From CAZWHE01 sp964633825 (lineage in GTDB: Bacteria > Planctomycetota > B15-G4 > CAYZWU01), in the NCBI GenBank assembly GCA_964633825.1, contig CAZWHE010000134.1, positions 1-11,161 of the forward strand: a stretch of DNA of 11,161 bases. Direction: 5' to 3'. The position numbers and the translations under genes were made by a program. Below are positions 1-8,032 of the stretch, piece by piece (positions within the stretch are counted from its first letter, which is position 1; each line of letters opens with the position of its first letter). The notes below the pieces were generated by a model. It saw only the letters and a program-made list of their open reading frames with translations. It ran no database searches and was not told the DNA's origin.

Positions 1-730
1 CGGTATCGACCTGGAATCGTTCTTGCATTACGGAGGTTATCCGGGGGCGGCACCGTTAATCAAGGAGCCCGAACGGTGGTCGCGTTACATCCTCGACTCC
101 CTGGTCGAGCCCGCGATTTCACGCGACATCCTGCTCATGACCCGTGTCGACAAGCCCGCGCTGCTACGCCGGCTCTTCGAGCTGGGCTGTGCCTGGTCCG
201 GCCAGATTCTTTCCTATCAGAAGATGGTGGGACAACTCCAGGACGCAGGCAATACGACGACCCTCGCTCACTACCTCGACCTTCTCCAGGGCGCCGGGCT
301 GCTTGTGGGGCTGCAGAAATACTCCGGTAAAAAAGTACGCCGCCGGGGATCGAGCCCGAAATTGCTTGCCCTGAACACGGCTTTGATGACGGTGCTCGCC
401 GGCACCGTTGAACGCGACGCTATGGGGGACGAAGATTTCCGCGGTCGCTTGGTGGAGACGGCCGTGGGTGCGTCCTTGTATAATGGTCTTGCCGGAACGA
501 ACGCGGAGCTCTTCTACTGGCTGAGCCGCAACGCCGAACTCGATTATGTCCTTGCTCGGGGTCGGGATCTCGTTGCGATAGAGGTCAAGAGCGGGATTCG
601 AAAACAAGCCGCACCGGGCATAACCGCTTTCAGCAGGGAACACAAAGTCAAACGCAAGCTGCTGGTGGGTGGGGACGGGATTCCGCTGGAAGATTTTCTG
701 CTGACTCCTCCGTTACAATGGCTGGAGTGA
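1..730 (+). CDS. DUF4143-type ATPase, C-terminal part (5' truncated by window edge)
   Basis: The frame is open from base 2, so the gene begins upstream; the first possible in-window start (TTG at 23) is internal. About 242 residues are visible. The family pairs an N-terminal AAA ATPase (outside this window) with a C-terminal DUF4143 region, usually about 400 residues in all. Seen here are a GGYPG turn near the visible start, a winged-helix-like stretch (SYQKMVGQLQ through YLDLLQGAGLL), and a closing motif in which ELDYVL is followed by LVAIEVKSG. That D...ExK arrangement resembles the PD-(D/E)xK nuclease fold seen at the end of this family. The cellular role is poorly known; these genes are common and often lone accessory genes. 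The stop is TGA, and 193 non-coding bases separate it from the next gene. The family call is confident; a nuclease activity is inference only. Confidence 0.85.
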   Translation, partial: GIDLESFLHYGGYPGAAPLIKEPERWSRYILDSLVEPAISRDILLMTRVDKPALLRRLFELGCAWSGQILSYQKMVGQLQDAGNTTTLAHYLDLLQGAGLLVGLQKYSGKKVRRRGSSPKLLALNTALMTVLAGTVERDAMGDEDFRGRLVETAVGASLYNGLAGTNAELFYWLSRNAELDYVLARGRDLVAIEVKSGIRKQAAPGITAFSREHKVKRKLLVGGDGIPLEDFLLTPPLQWLE

Positions 731-923
731 TGGGAGTTATACGCAGGGTCAGGAGACTTCTTCGAGGATTCGCTGGTCGAGTAACCGGCATCCATCCAGT
801 CGGATTTCAGTTCTCAATAATCGTCTCAAAGTGGAGAATCAGGAGCTGCCGCGCTTTTCCGAGCGATAAGCTTTGTGAAGATGCCGATTATATCTAACTA
901 TTTACCGTAGTGCCGAGATAGCT

Positions 924-2009
924 ATGGAAATCGAAAGACTGTCTGTCGACGTCGTGAAAGCCGTGCACGAGGATGTTTCCGAGATTTGTGAGATTGCGAA
1001 CTCCTATAAACTCGATGCATTGCCGGCAGACGAATTGGGTGTTCGGGGTTTTCTTGTTTCAAACTTTTCCGATCATGATTATCGTCAACTTGTTCTGACC
1101 ACAGACTTTTTCTTTGTTGCAAAACACGCATCGAAAATTGTGGGATTCTTGGTTGCCTACTCAAGTGAGTGCATTCGTCCGGAATGGATCGTGGACTGTT
1201 CAATCAGAGATCAATATCCAGGATCCTTCGTGGTGACAAAACAGATATGTGTTGCTGCAGATTACACGGGGCGTGGGATTGCAAAACAGCTCTACAGCGT
1301 TCTATTCTCATCAATAGCGAACCGTCCTGTTTTCGCTGCAATCGTACTCGACCCTGAAAACCGTTGGTCGGTGCAATTTCACGAGCGTCTCGGGTTTACA
1401 AAAGTACAAGAGATGCATTCTGATGATAGGATGCTTCGCGGTATCTGGCGGCGGCCTGCCGACATTGACGCTTCGATCGATACGACCAATATTCTAATCG
1501 AACAATACAAGGTGTATGTTGATTTATATAAGCACGAAGACAACCTGACCTGGGATAAACTTCATAAACTCATCTTGCTGTCAGGTGTGCTATTCGCTGC
1601 ATTCGGTGTCGTGTTGAAGCTTCCGGCAGATGTCTTTGTTGAATGTAAAACTCCTGATCAAGGTTTAAATTTGACTGTTGCATCATTCATCGCATTCTCC
1701 GGGGCTGTCTTGTCTGGTGCGTTCTTCTTCACGATTGGAAACAGTACGTTGTTTCTTGCGCTTCGCCGCCATAACTTCAGAAATGTTGAGAAAACGCTTG
1801 TAGCAAGAGGAGCGCTTGATATTGCATCAAGCGATACTTTACTACTCAATAATATTGCGAAGGAGCGGGGATTTCTGCCGACTCTGTCTCGCCGCGTAAT
1901 CACACCAGGTATATTGATTAAAATACCGGTTTTTCTTTTTGTAATATGGATCGTGTTGTTGGTGCTCACGCTTGTCCTTTTCTTTTTACAGGTGAGTACG
2001 GGATCGTGA
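924..2009 (+). CDS. GNAT acetyltransferase domain fused to a C-terminal membrane module
   Basis: The protein has 361 residues. Residues 1 to about 180 look like a GNAT N-acetyltransferase: a beta strand with an acetyl-CoA loop (QICVAADYTGRGIAKQL, 107-123, with the GRG turn at 116-118) and a late HERLGF motif (153-158) typical of the last conserved block. The substrate is unknown. After a short linker comes a helix (EQYKVYVDLYKHEDNLTW, about 193-210), then predicted membrane segments at about 214-233, 251-280 and 333-356, with a basic cytosolic-looking stretch (RRHNFRN) between the second and third. The membrane half matches no family I can name; its layout recalls small 2TM or 3TM membrane modules. 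The gene is visibly A+T-richer than its neighbours and uses more AAA, ATT and GTT codons, which suggests transfer. The ATG at 924 has only a weak ribosome-binding site, so the exact start is moderately sure. Confidence 0.8.
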   Translation: MEIERLSVDVVKAVHEDVSEICEIANSYKLDALPADELGVRGFLVSNFSDHDYRQLVLTTDFFFVAKHASKIVGFLVAYSSECIRPEWIVDCSIRDQYPGSFVVTKQICVAADYTGRGIAKQLYSVLFSSIANRPVFAAIVLDPENRWSVQFHERLGFTKVQEMHSDDRMLRGIWRRPADIDASIDTTNILIEQYKVYVDLYKHEDNLTWDKLHKLILLSGVLFAAFGVVLKLPADVFVECKTPDQGLNLTVASFIAFSGAVLSGAFFFTIGNSTLFLALRRHNFRNVEKTLVARGALDIASSDTLLLNNIAKERGFLPTLSRRVITPGILIKIPVFLFVIWIVLLVLTLVLFFLQVSTGS

Positions 2010-2116
2010 TTCCCCTGTGTCAGGATAGTAGTCGTGTGAGGTGAAACGTTTTCTCGTGGGGGAGGCATAAACACGGCATGCCGGGACAATATCCCCGGAA
2101 GGAAGTAATTCCCAAT

Positions 2117-2126
2117 AAAAGGAGGT
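2117..2126 (+). promoter_or_regulatory. Strong Shine-Dalgarno site that decides the start of the lipoprotein gene
   Basis: AAAAGGAGGT lies five bases before the ATG at 2131 (counting from GGAGG). A GTG in the same frame at 2125 overlaps this site and would have no ribosome-binding site of its own. ATG 2131 is therefore preferred, and it gives a normal lipoprotein signal peptide. Confidence 0.8.
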
Positions 2127-2130
2127 GGGT

Positions 2131-4170
2131 ATGAAGTTATTCAAATCTAGCACATTGTTTTTCGGCGGTCGATTTACCGCGGCCGTTTTTGTTTTGTTTT
2201 ATATCCTCGGTTCGTGCGCGTCGTTAGATGTTCCCAGGTACTATCCCACGGGTGATTCTTATCTCGGGGACGGCCGTCACTATACCGTTGCCATATACTC
2301 CAACAAGAACAGGCTCCTCAACAGGCCGATCGAACAGATGAGGCACAGCCTGGATGAAGCCGAAAAAGCGGGCGTCCCCTATACCGATATCTATGTGATC
2401 GTACACGGCTGGAACTTCACCATTCCCGAGGCGGTCGATAATTATACCGATTATGTCGACTATATTGACAGCCGCTTCCGTCAGCATCCCGTGCCGCCCG
2501 GTTTCAAGCCCTACATCTTCTTTATCGCTTACGATTCGGTCAGTCGTCCTTTGGAGGACATGGCCTCTTCGATCCTGCCTCTGGGGCTCGATGTGCCCGC
2601 GAATTATATTTTCGAGCCGATCGATAGAACCGTGTTTCTCCTCCCTTCGGCATGGGGCGAATCCCTCCATCCCTTTTCCGTTGCCATCGGCGACGGCAGG
2701 CCCATTGATCTGCGCAAGTGGGATTACGATTCCTTCCGCGGGGAAGACCGGATCGATAAGGGTTTGTCGCCTTCGGGTTATCGGGGAGCCAAGATTCCGG
2801 TTTCCGTTCTGCTGCGGGCGATCTTTGACGAGAACTTCGTCAAGAGCGGCAGCGCGAAAGTCATCGATCACAATAAAAAGAATTCTCACGGTGTTCGAAT
2901 CGCCGAGTGTGATGTGGTCGACGGGGCTTTTCCTGCGGGAAGCCGGATTCGCTTCAAAAGGGAAATCGATGAAAAAAAAGTGTTGTGCCACACTTTTCCC
3001 TACCAGCGATTGATCGTTGATCATGAGATCGCCGCTGTCGAAAACCTTGTCGGCACAGAGTCAAAGCTGTTCCTGCAGCTCGATGCGGATCTCCATCTCG
3101 ATGACGAGATAAAGGATTGCGCGGAGATCAAAAACGGCGATGATCTCGAGGCATATGCTGTGAGACGGAATCCATTCCAGGTCCACTGCATCGGCCACAG
3201 TTACGGCGGAAAGCTCATTACCCTTGCCGCAATCGAAGCCATCGTCGCCTGGGAAGGGCTTCATGACACGAAGAAGCGGCGGCTTCCACCGCGTCCTCCT
3301 ATCGAGTCCCTGATCGTGTTCAATCCCGCATTTCAACCCGAAGAGATCGAATATCGCGATGTCGATGAGGATGAAATCGTCGATGCCATGAAGGAAATCC
3401 CCAGAAAGGGGATCGTCTACACCAACTGGGATTATGCCACCGGCTTGCATTTCGATGTGAGCGAGATACTGATCAACAGGACCGTGCTGCAACAGATGCA
3501 TGAGAATTCAACGCGCGCTCACAGGGGTAGAATGTGGAAATGGACGAACCTTATCATTCGGCCCGTATCGGGTGTGATTAGTATCGGCACTGTTCTTGTG
3601 TACAGCCCCGTATCGTGGGTGTGCAAAAAGGTGATCAACCTTCCATCCGATTTCTATCACCATGTGAAGAGCAACGACACTTTTGGAAGCAGCGAGAAGG
3701 AAGAGGTCGCTTGGTACTGGTGGCCCTTCAATGCCGTCCATTTCTTTCTTCCCGTGGAGCAGCTTTTTTGGCCGGGCCGTGATCCCGATGGGGGCGGAAT
3801 CGTCAGGGCGGTGCGGCCCGGTCTCGGCAGGACCGGACTTTATAAACGAGCGAAGGGAAGGTTATGGAAGGACCTGGCGGTTTTCGAAACATTCGTCGAC
3901 GAGACGACCGAGGTCAATGAAAAAAGTTTCGTCAACATGGCATCCCCCCGCGAAAGCCCGCCCTTTCCCGGGGCCGATCCTTTCCCCGGCTGGGCCGACG
4001 ATAAGGTATATTCCTTCGATGCAAGCCTCATTTATGATACTTGGTGGAAGCCCGAGGGCGCTCACAGCGACCTGCGCAGAAAGGATGAGGTTGACGAGGA
4101 CTGGTCGGGCGAAAATGAAAAACGCGATTACACTTTCAATTTCATATTGCGGGCGACAAAGGATTACTGA
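2131..4170 (+). CDS. Lipoprotein with alpha/beta-hydrolase (lipase/esterase-like) fold
   Basis: The protein has 679 residues from the ATG chosen by its strong Shine-Dalgarno site. The N-terminus is basic, then hydrophobic, and ends in LGSC, giving a lipid-modified Cys29; the mature protein is probably anchored to an envelope membrane. The hydrolase fold is supported by a VHGW oxyanion-type motif (91-94) after a beta strand and by the nucleophile elbow GHSYGG with Ser357. Candidate acid and base are Asp434 (in TNWDYATG) and His645 (in GAHSDL near the C-terminus); these two are inferred from position and context. The protein is much longer than a simple esterase: a long insert lies between the first motif and the nucleophile, and a hydrophobic stretch at about 473-492 may be a buried or membrane-touching helix. 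The substrate cannot be told; lipid or ester hydrolysis is the family expectation. It appears monocistronic, followed by the palindromic element. Confidence 0.8.
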   Translation: MKLFKSSTLFFGGRFTAAVFVLFYILGSCASLDVPRYYPTGDSYLGDGRHYTVAIYSNKNRLLNRPIEQMRHSLDEAEKAGVPYTDIYVIVHGWNFTIPEAVDNYTDYVDYIDSRFRQHPVPPGFKPYIFFIAYDSVSRPLEDMASSILPLGLDVPANYIFEPIDRTVFLLPSAWGESLHPFSVAIGDGRPIDLRKWDYDSFRGEDRIDKGLSPSGYRGAKIPVSVLLRAIFDENFVKSGSAKVIDHNKKNSHGVRIAECDVVDGAFPAGSRIRFKREIDEKKVLCHTFPYQRLIVDHEIAAVENLVGTESKLFLQLDADLHLDDEIKDCAEIKNGDDLEAYAVRRNPFQVHCIGHSYGGKLITLAAIEAIVAWEGLHDTKKRRLPPRPPIESLIVFNPAFQPEEIEYRDVDEDEIVDAMKEIPRKGIVYTNWDYATGLHFDVSEILINRTVLQQMHENSTRAHRGRMWKWTNLIIRPVSGVISIGTVLVYSPVSWVCKKVINLPSDFYHHVKSNDTFGSSEKEEVAWYWWPFNAVHFFLPVEQLFWPGRDPDGGGIVRAVRPGLGRTGLYKRAKGRLWKDLAVFETFVDETTEVNEKSFVNMASPRESPPFPGADPFPGWADDKVYSFDASLIYDTWWKPEGAHSDLRRKDEVDEDWSGENEKRDYTFNFILRATKDY

Positions 4171-4244
4171 AAGATTCGGCTAAGCCCGGTTATTTCACGC
4201 GTTCCTGCTGCGGAGCCGTCCTGTGCGATAAATACTACGTTGCG

Positions 4245-4270
4245 GGTATCGGGAATAAATTCCCGATACC
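4245..4270. terminator. Perfect 12-bp hairpin inside the nested repeat, possible terminator
   Basis: GGTATCGGGAAT and ATTCCCGATACC are separated by only two A residues, giving a perfect stem of 11-12 bp with a tiny loop. No T-run follows on either side, so a classical Rho-independent terminator is not shown. It may still stop or protect the 3' end of the upstream lipoprotein transcript, or act as an operator-like palindrome. Confidence 0.45.
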
Positions 4271-4275
4271 TACTC

Positions 4276-4322
4276 GCGAAAAGATCCTCAACCTGTCAAA
4301 AACAGGCCTGCGGTCTTTTCGC
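4276..4322. repeat. Second inner hairpin of the nested repeat
   Basis: GCGAAAAGA (4276-4284) pairs with TCTTTTCGC (4314-4322). Within it CCTGT (4292-4296) pairs with ACAGG (4301-4305) around a CAAA loop, so this is a two-tier stem-loop. It sits directly next to the 4245-4270 hairpin. The two together form the centre of the larger cruciform-capable element. Confidence 0.65.
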
Positions 4323-4439
4323 TCGTGCGCCTTGTCTCATCACACATTACGGCTCCTCGCGACGAAACGCGTGAAATAACCGGGCTAGGCTGCGGGATGT
4401 CCTTTACATCCGACCGGGCGCGGCGGAAAGGAATCTGGA

Positions 4440-6593
4440 GTGAACGACGGCCCACAAAAGGGCAAATCGCTGGAAGAGCGCATAGCCGAGCTCGAAGCCG
4501 CGTTGGCTGATATCAAAAAAGAATTGCATAGCCTGCGCCAAGGCCGTCCCGACGATCACGATGTCGTTGCTGTGCAGGCCCCGGCGGAAAAGGCCGTTGA
4601 GACAGGGCCCGTCCCGGACCCGGTAATGCCGGTTGTCCATACGGCGACACCGGTTGAATATCCGGCGGCCCCGCCGGAAATCGACGCTGCCCCGGCCGGG
4701 GCGGCGGAGCCCGCCCCGAGGAGCGAGCTTTCGGCCAAGATGCGAACCCCGGGATATTGGCTGAACAAGGCCGGAATCGGGCTTTTGCTGCTTGGTCTGA
4801 TTTTCCTTTTCAAATATTCGGTCGACCGCGGGTGGCTTGTCCCGCAGGTCCGCATCGCTTTGGGTTTGATCACAGGCGCTGTGCTTCTCTATATCGGTTA
4901 TCGGATCCGGGGCCGCCGTCCCCATTTCGCCCGGGTCATGATGGGGGGCGGGTTGGCGGCCTGGTACATCACCGGCTTCGCTGCGTTTCAGATTCTGGAA
5001 GTGGTTCCTCTCTGGCTTGCCTGGGTGTTCATGGTGGGCGTTTCCCTGATCGCATTCTCCATGTCGTTCGGCAACCGGGAAGTCGTTCTGTCGATCATCG
5101 GCACGGTCGGGGGCCTTATCACCCCCTTTCTTCTCTATACCGGGGAAACCAATTTACCTGTTCTCGTTGAATATACCTGCCTGGTTATCGCGGCCGCCGG
5201 AGTGATTTTCTTTTTACGCGAGTGGAGGTCCCTCCTCTGGACGGCGCTTGTCGGGGGCTGGCTCGTTCTATCTGTGGCGCCGATCATGGCGCTTATTGCC
5301 AGGCCAGGCATGTCGATGGCGGACCAATGGGCGGAGCAGCTCGGGCTTGTCTTCTGCTGGTTGATGGCGGCCGTCATGCCCCTGGCCGGAATGCGGCTTT
5401 CACTCAAGCAGGCGAACAAGTCCGTTCCTGCCGAATCGCCGTCGGGAGCCATCGAAAAACCGGACCAGGTGGTCCTGTCGGTGCTGGCGCTCATCGTGAC
5501 CCTCGCGCTGTCGATCGGCTCGTGGTCGCTCGATCGATCGGTCTGGGGCGCTATCATTGTCGCCGCGGGCGGTTTGTATTGGGCAATGGCCGTTGCTTCA
5601 TCCCGCATCAAGCTGCCGCCGGAGTGGCCCCGGGTCCACGGCATTCTCGGAACGGTTCTGTTTACAATCGGACTCTCCCTTCTCTGGGAATATGAATACC
5701 TCTTTGTCATCGGCGCCGTACTTTATTGGTTTGCCGCCGAGATCGTGAGGCGCAAAGCCCTGTTCCGGGTGTTCGCAAAGCCGATCGGCGTTCTGGGGAC
5801 GCTTTTTTTCATCGCGGCGCTCTGTCTTCTCCGCGAGCACGAATATCTGTTCCTCGTCGGAGCCGTCGTGTTCAGGGCCGGCGCCGCCGCTCTGAATCGT
5901 TCCGCCGAGTTCCGGTCGTTCTCTTTTCCCCACGTCGTTCTCGGGATCCTGTCTCTCACTTTGGGAATCTGGCTGGTTTTTGAGGGCGATCTTCGGCTGT
6001 CGCTCTTGACGCTCGAGGCCCTCGTCCTGCATTTCGTTGCCGCCGTTCGACCAAATCCAGTCTACCGCGGTATTGCGCACTGCCTTTTCGCTCTCCTTGC
6101 CGCCTGGCTCACTGTCCGGATATTCGAGGGCTGCGGCGTCGATCATTACTTTCTCAGCTCCGAAGCCTGGATCGATCTCGGGCTGATCGCGGCGGCTTTC
6201 GCCGCTTCTTTTGTCTTGGCGGCCAAAGAGCACAAGCTGCTCTACCGGTTGCTGGTCCAGGCCGCCCTCCTCTTCTGGCTCTTCTGCGCGTGCCATCGGC
6301 TCGAGAACGGGCAGGCCTATGTGACCATAGTGTGGGGGGCGCTTGGCGTGCTGCAGCTCGTCGCAGCGCTGCTGTTCGGAATGCCCATGCTTCGGAGCGT
6401 CGCTCTCGGCGTGTTCGGCATTGTCGTGGGGAAGCTCATCCTCGTCGACCTGGGCCGGCTCGCTGTTGTTTGGCGGATACTGCTCTTAATGGGATACGGA
6501 GCGCTTTTTCTCCTCCTCAGTTACTACTTTCGGCAGCTTTGGCAGCGCGAAGCCTCGGCTCGGGACGAGGACAGTGCGAGTGCGAACCGGTGA
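4440..6593 (+). CDS. DUF2339 polytopic membrane protein
   Basis: The protein has 717 residues and starts at GTG 4440, with AAAGGA seven bases upstream. Three parts are visible. Residues about 10-34 form a short coiled coil (SLEERIAELEAALADIKKEL). Residues about 35-100 are a Pro/Ala-rich linker. From about 107 onward there is a near-continuous series of membrane helices with little polar sequence. The block beginning WLNKAGIGLLLLG, followed by FLFKYSVDRGW and a later GGLITPFLLYTG, is the hallmark of DUF2339 membrane proteins, whose usual length is 600-1000 residues. Function is not established; the coiled coil is expected to be cytosolic. It ends TGA, with an 86-base gap before the esterase gene. 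The family call is confident; no biochemical role is claimed. Confidence 0.9.
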   Translation: MNDGPQKGKSLEERIAELEAALADIKKELHSLRQGRPDDHDVVAVQAPAEKAVETGPVPDPVMPVVHTATPVEYPAAPPEIDAAPAGAAEPAPRSELSAKMRTPGYWLNKAGIGLLLLGLIFLFKYSVDRGWLVPQVRIALGLITGAVLLYIGYRIRGRRPHFARVMMGGGLAAWYITGFAAFQILEVVPLWLAWVFMVGVSLIAFSMSFGNREVVLSIIGTVGGLITPFLLYTGETNLPVLVEYTCLVIAAAGVIFFLREWRSLLWTALVGGWLVLSVAPIMALIARPGMSMADQWAEQLGLVFCWLMAAVMPLAGMRLSLKQANKSVPAESPSGAIEKPDQVVLSVLALIVTLALSIGSWSLDRSVWGAIIVAAGGLYWAMAVASSRIKLPPEWPRVHGILGTVLFTIGLSLLWEYEYLFVIGAVLYWFAAEIVRRKALFRVFAKPIGVLGTLFFIAALCLLREHEYLFLVGAVVFRAGAAALNRSAEFRSFSFPHVVLGILSLTLGIWLVFEGDLRLSLLTLEALVLHFVAAVRPNPVYRGIAHCLFALLAAWLTVRIFEGCGVDHYFLSSEAWIDLGLIAAAFAASFVLAAKEHKLLYRLLVQAALLFWLFCACHRLENGQAYVTIVWGALGVLQLVAALLFGMPMLRSVALGVFGIVVGKLILVDLGRLAVVWRILLLMGYGALFLLLSYYFRQLWQREASARDEDSASANR

Positions 6594-6602
6594 GGGCGCT
6601 TT

Positions 6603-6621
6603 GGCCGGCGGATGACCGGCC
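6603..6621. terminator. GC-rich hairpin after the DUF2339 gene, weak terminator candidate
   Basis: GGCCGG (6603-6608) and CCGGCC (6616-6621) form a perfect 6-bp stem with a 7-base loop, nine bases past the TGA stop. The bases after it are GGGGTTTCG, so there is no real T-run. It could weaken read-through into the esterase gene but is not a convincing intrinsic terminator. Confidence 0.3.
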
Positions 6622-6679
6622 GGGGTTTCGCTGGCCGCTCCCCACCGCCCGTGATATTATCCTCGAAAAGGATACCGGC

Positions 6680-7972
6680 ATGAAGAGCTCCCTTTTTTTG
6701 GTCGTCATCATTGTCGTGTGCGTTCCTCCGGCACAGGCCTCGGACAATATTCTTCTCAACCCGGGATGCGAGGAGGGGAAGGAGTATCCCCTTCACTGGC
6801 GGGAGGGGGGAGAAGTCGCAGGCGTGGAATACATCTGGGACAGAGAGAAAGGTTGCGAGGGCAAGGCCAGCCTCTGTCTCCACAAGACGGCAAAGAGATA
6901 CGTTCCGATCGCCGGATGGTATCAGGCCGTGGTGAGGGAAGGGGAGAGCCCTTCGCTCGAGATCAGCGCGCAGGTCAGGGCCGAAGAGGTGTCGAAGGCG
7001 GTTGTGGACGTCGCTTTTCTCGACAGCAACGGGAAGAGGATCTCGTACCAATGGGCTTCCTATATCGGAAGCAGGAACGCCGACGATCCCCCGGCCGACC
7101 ACGACTGGAAAGCCTATTCCGGTCTGGTGAGCATTCCGGAGGGAACGGAAAGGATCGAGGTCTGGCTGCAGATCTACGGACCGGGCAAGGTCTGGTTCGA
7201 CGATGTCCGGGCGGTCTATTCCGATGCGGCCGCGCCCCCTCCCGAGAAGAAAAAGCGTGCTCCGAAAGAGGACGAGTTCGCCGGCATCGAGTCCGAAAAG
7301 CTGCAGGCCGCGAAGGATCCCAAGAAGACCTACTTCCTGATCCGGCCGGCCGATGACCCAGAGCCTCCGAAGGGGGGGTACAAGCTCCTTGTCGTGCTTC
7401 CGGGCGGCGACGGCTCGGAAGGGTTTCATCCCTTTGTCAAACGGATCTACAAGAACGGTCTGCCCGGGGGCTACCTCGCCGCGCAGCTCGTTGCCGTTAA
7501 ATGGACCGACGGCCAGAAGATCGTCTGGCCCCACGACAGGAACAAGGCGCCGAAGATGAAGTTCACCACGGAGAAGTTCATCGAGGCCGTTGTCGCCGAC
7601 GTCAAGAAACGATACGAGATCGACAAGGATTTCGTATTTACCCTCTCATGGTCTTCGAGCGGTCCGGCCGCCTATGCCGCGTCGCTCCAGCGGAAGAAAT
7701 CGATCACGGGCTCGTACATCTCCATGTCGGTGTTCAAGAGCAATTACCTCCCTTCCTTGTCGAGGGCGAAGGGACATCGCTACTATATCGAGCATTCTCC
7801 CGATGACAGCGTCTGTCCCTTTTGGATGGCCGAGAAAGCCGAAGAAGAGCTCTCGAAAAAGAAGGCCAAAGTCACCCTGTCCACGTATCAGGGCGGACAC
7901 GGATGGAGCGGGGACGTGTACGGGCGCATCCGTAAAGGGATCGACTGGCTCGAAACAAACGCGCCGAAGTAG
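6680..7972 (+). CDS. Secreted esterase: N-terminal carbohydrate-binding-like domain plus alpha/beta hydrolase
   Basis: The protein has 430 residues from ATG 6680, which has AAAAGGA seven bases upstream; the open frame extends further 5' but that part overlaps the DUF2339 gene. A Sec signal peptide covers about residues 1-20 (cleavage after AQA). Residues about 24-190 start NILLNPGCEEG and end VWFDDVRAV, the typical opening and closing of CBM4/9-like jelly-roll domains. A charged Pro/Lys linker follows. The C-terminal half is an alpha/beta hydrolase of the feruloyl-esterase/PHB-depolymerase type: LLVVLPGGDG oxyanion region, nucleophile elbow SWSSSG (323-328, Ser325 most likely the nucleophile), acid Asp375 or Asp376 in SPDDSV, and base His407 in GGHGW. 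The elbow lacks the usual glycines. A polysaccharide-linked ester is a reasonable but unproven substrate. Action is expected outside the cytoplasm. Confidence 0.82.
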   Translation: MKSSLFLVVIIVVCVPPAQASDNILLNPGCEEGKEYPLHWREGGEVAGVEYIWDREKGCEGKASLCLHKTAKRYVPIAGWYQAVVREGESPSLEISAQVRAEEVSKAVVDVAFLDSNGKRISYQWASYIGSRNADDPPADHDWKAYSGLVSIPEGTERIEVWLQIYGPGKVWFDDVRAVYSDAAAPPPEKKKRAPKEDEFAGIESEKLQAAKDPKKTYFLIRPADDPEPPKGGYKLLVVLPGGDGSEGFHPFVKRIYKNGLPGGYLAAQLVAVKWTDGQKIVWPHDRNKAPKMKFTTEKFIEAVVADVKKRYEIDKDFVFTLSWSSSGPAAYAASLQRKKSITGSYISMSVFKSNYLPSLSRAKGHRYYIEHSPDDSVCPFWMAEKAEEELSKKKAKVTLSTYQGGHGWSGDVYGRIRKGIDWLETNAPK

Positions 7973-8014
7973 GGGGGGATAAAAGGGCAAGCCCGATCAA
8001 AAACCGCGTGACGG

Positions 8015-8032
8015 GCATGGCGGTGCCCATGC
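8015..8032. repeat. Small hairpin in the 7973-8108 gap
   Basis: GCATGG (8015-8020) and CCATGC (8027-8032) form a perfect 6-bp stem with a 6-base loop, 43 bases past the esterase stop. No T-run follows. Nothing else recognisable was seen in this 136-base gap, and no clear promoter for the following operon could be named. Confidence 0.3.

Larger units (their letters stand above)
4183..4386. repeat. Nested inverted-repeat element of about 204 bp (MITE-like or structured RNA)
   Basis: The outer arms 4183-4203 and 4366-4386 are perfect 21-bp inverted repeats (left arm starts AGCCCGGTTATTTC). Further in, GGAGCCGT (4212-4219) pairs with ACGGCTCC (4349-4356), and a weaker match follows (CTGTGCGATA against TGTGTGATG), so each arm is about 45-50 bases. 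Two separate hairpins lie inside: 4245-4270 and 4276-4322. The whole fills most of the 269-base gap between two + strand genes and holds no credible gene. Known elements of this shape include MITEs and structured intergenic repeats. GGCT occurs at 4178-4181 and 4388-4391 and could be a short target duplication, but four bases may be chance. The symmetry is certain; the nature of the element is inference. Confidence 0.8.

Noticed and set aside
731..923. Possible promoter before the GNAT fusion gene (TTGTGA 873-878, TAACTA 895-900)
   Set aside because: The spacing is acceptable but the -10 match is too poor to report as a feature.
2125..2130. GTG at 2125 as start of the lipoprotein gene
   Set aside because: It overlaps the strong Shine-Dalgarno sequence that serves ATG 2131 and has no upstream site of its own.
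2224..3024. Open frame on the - strand (266 codons)
   Set aside because: Antisense to the lipoprotein hydrolase; Ile/Asp/Gly-rich composition that mirrors the sense codons and no domain signs.
4325..4510. Small + strand open frame of 61 codons
   Set aside because: It runs through the inverted-repeat arm into the DUF2339 start in another frame; Arg-rich, no ribosome site, no motif.
6290..6679. 5' extension of the esterase frame
   Set aside because: It overlaps the DUF2339 gene in another frame, is Arg/Ala-rich without motifs, and would bury the clear signal peptide that starts at ATG 6680 behind its own ribosome site.
6524..7534. Open frame on the - strand (336 codons)
   Set aside because: Antisense to the esterase, whose signal peptide, domains and catalytic motifs are clear on the + strand; no family features of its own.
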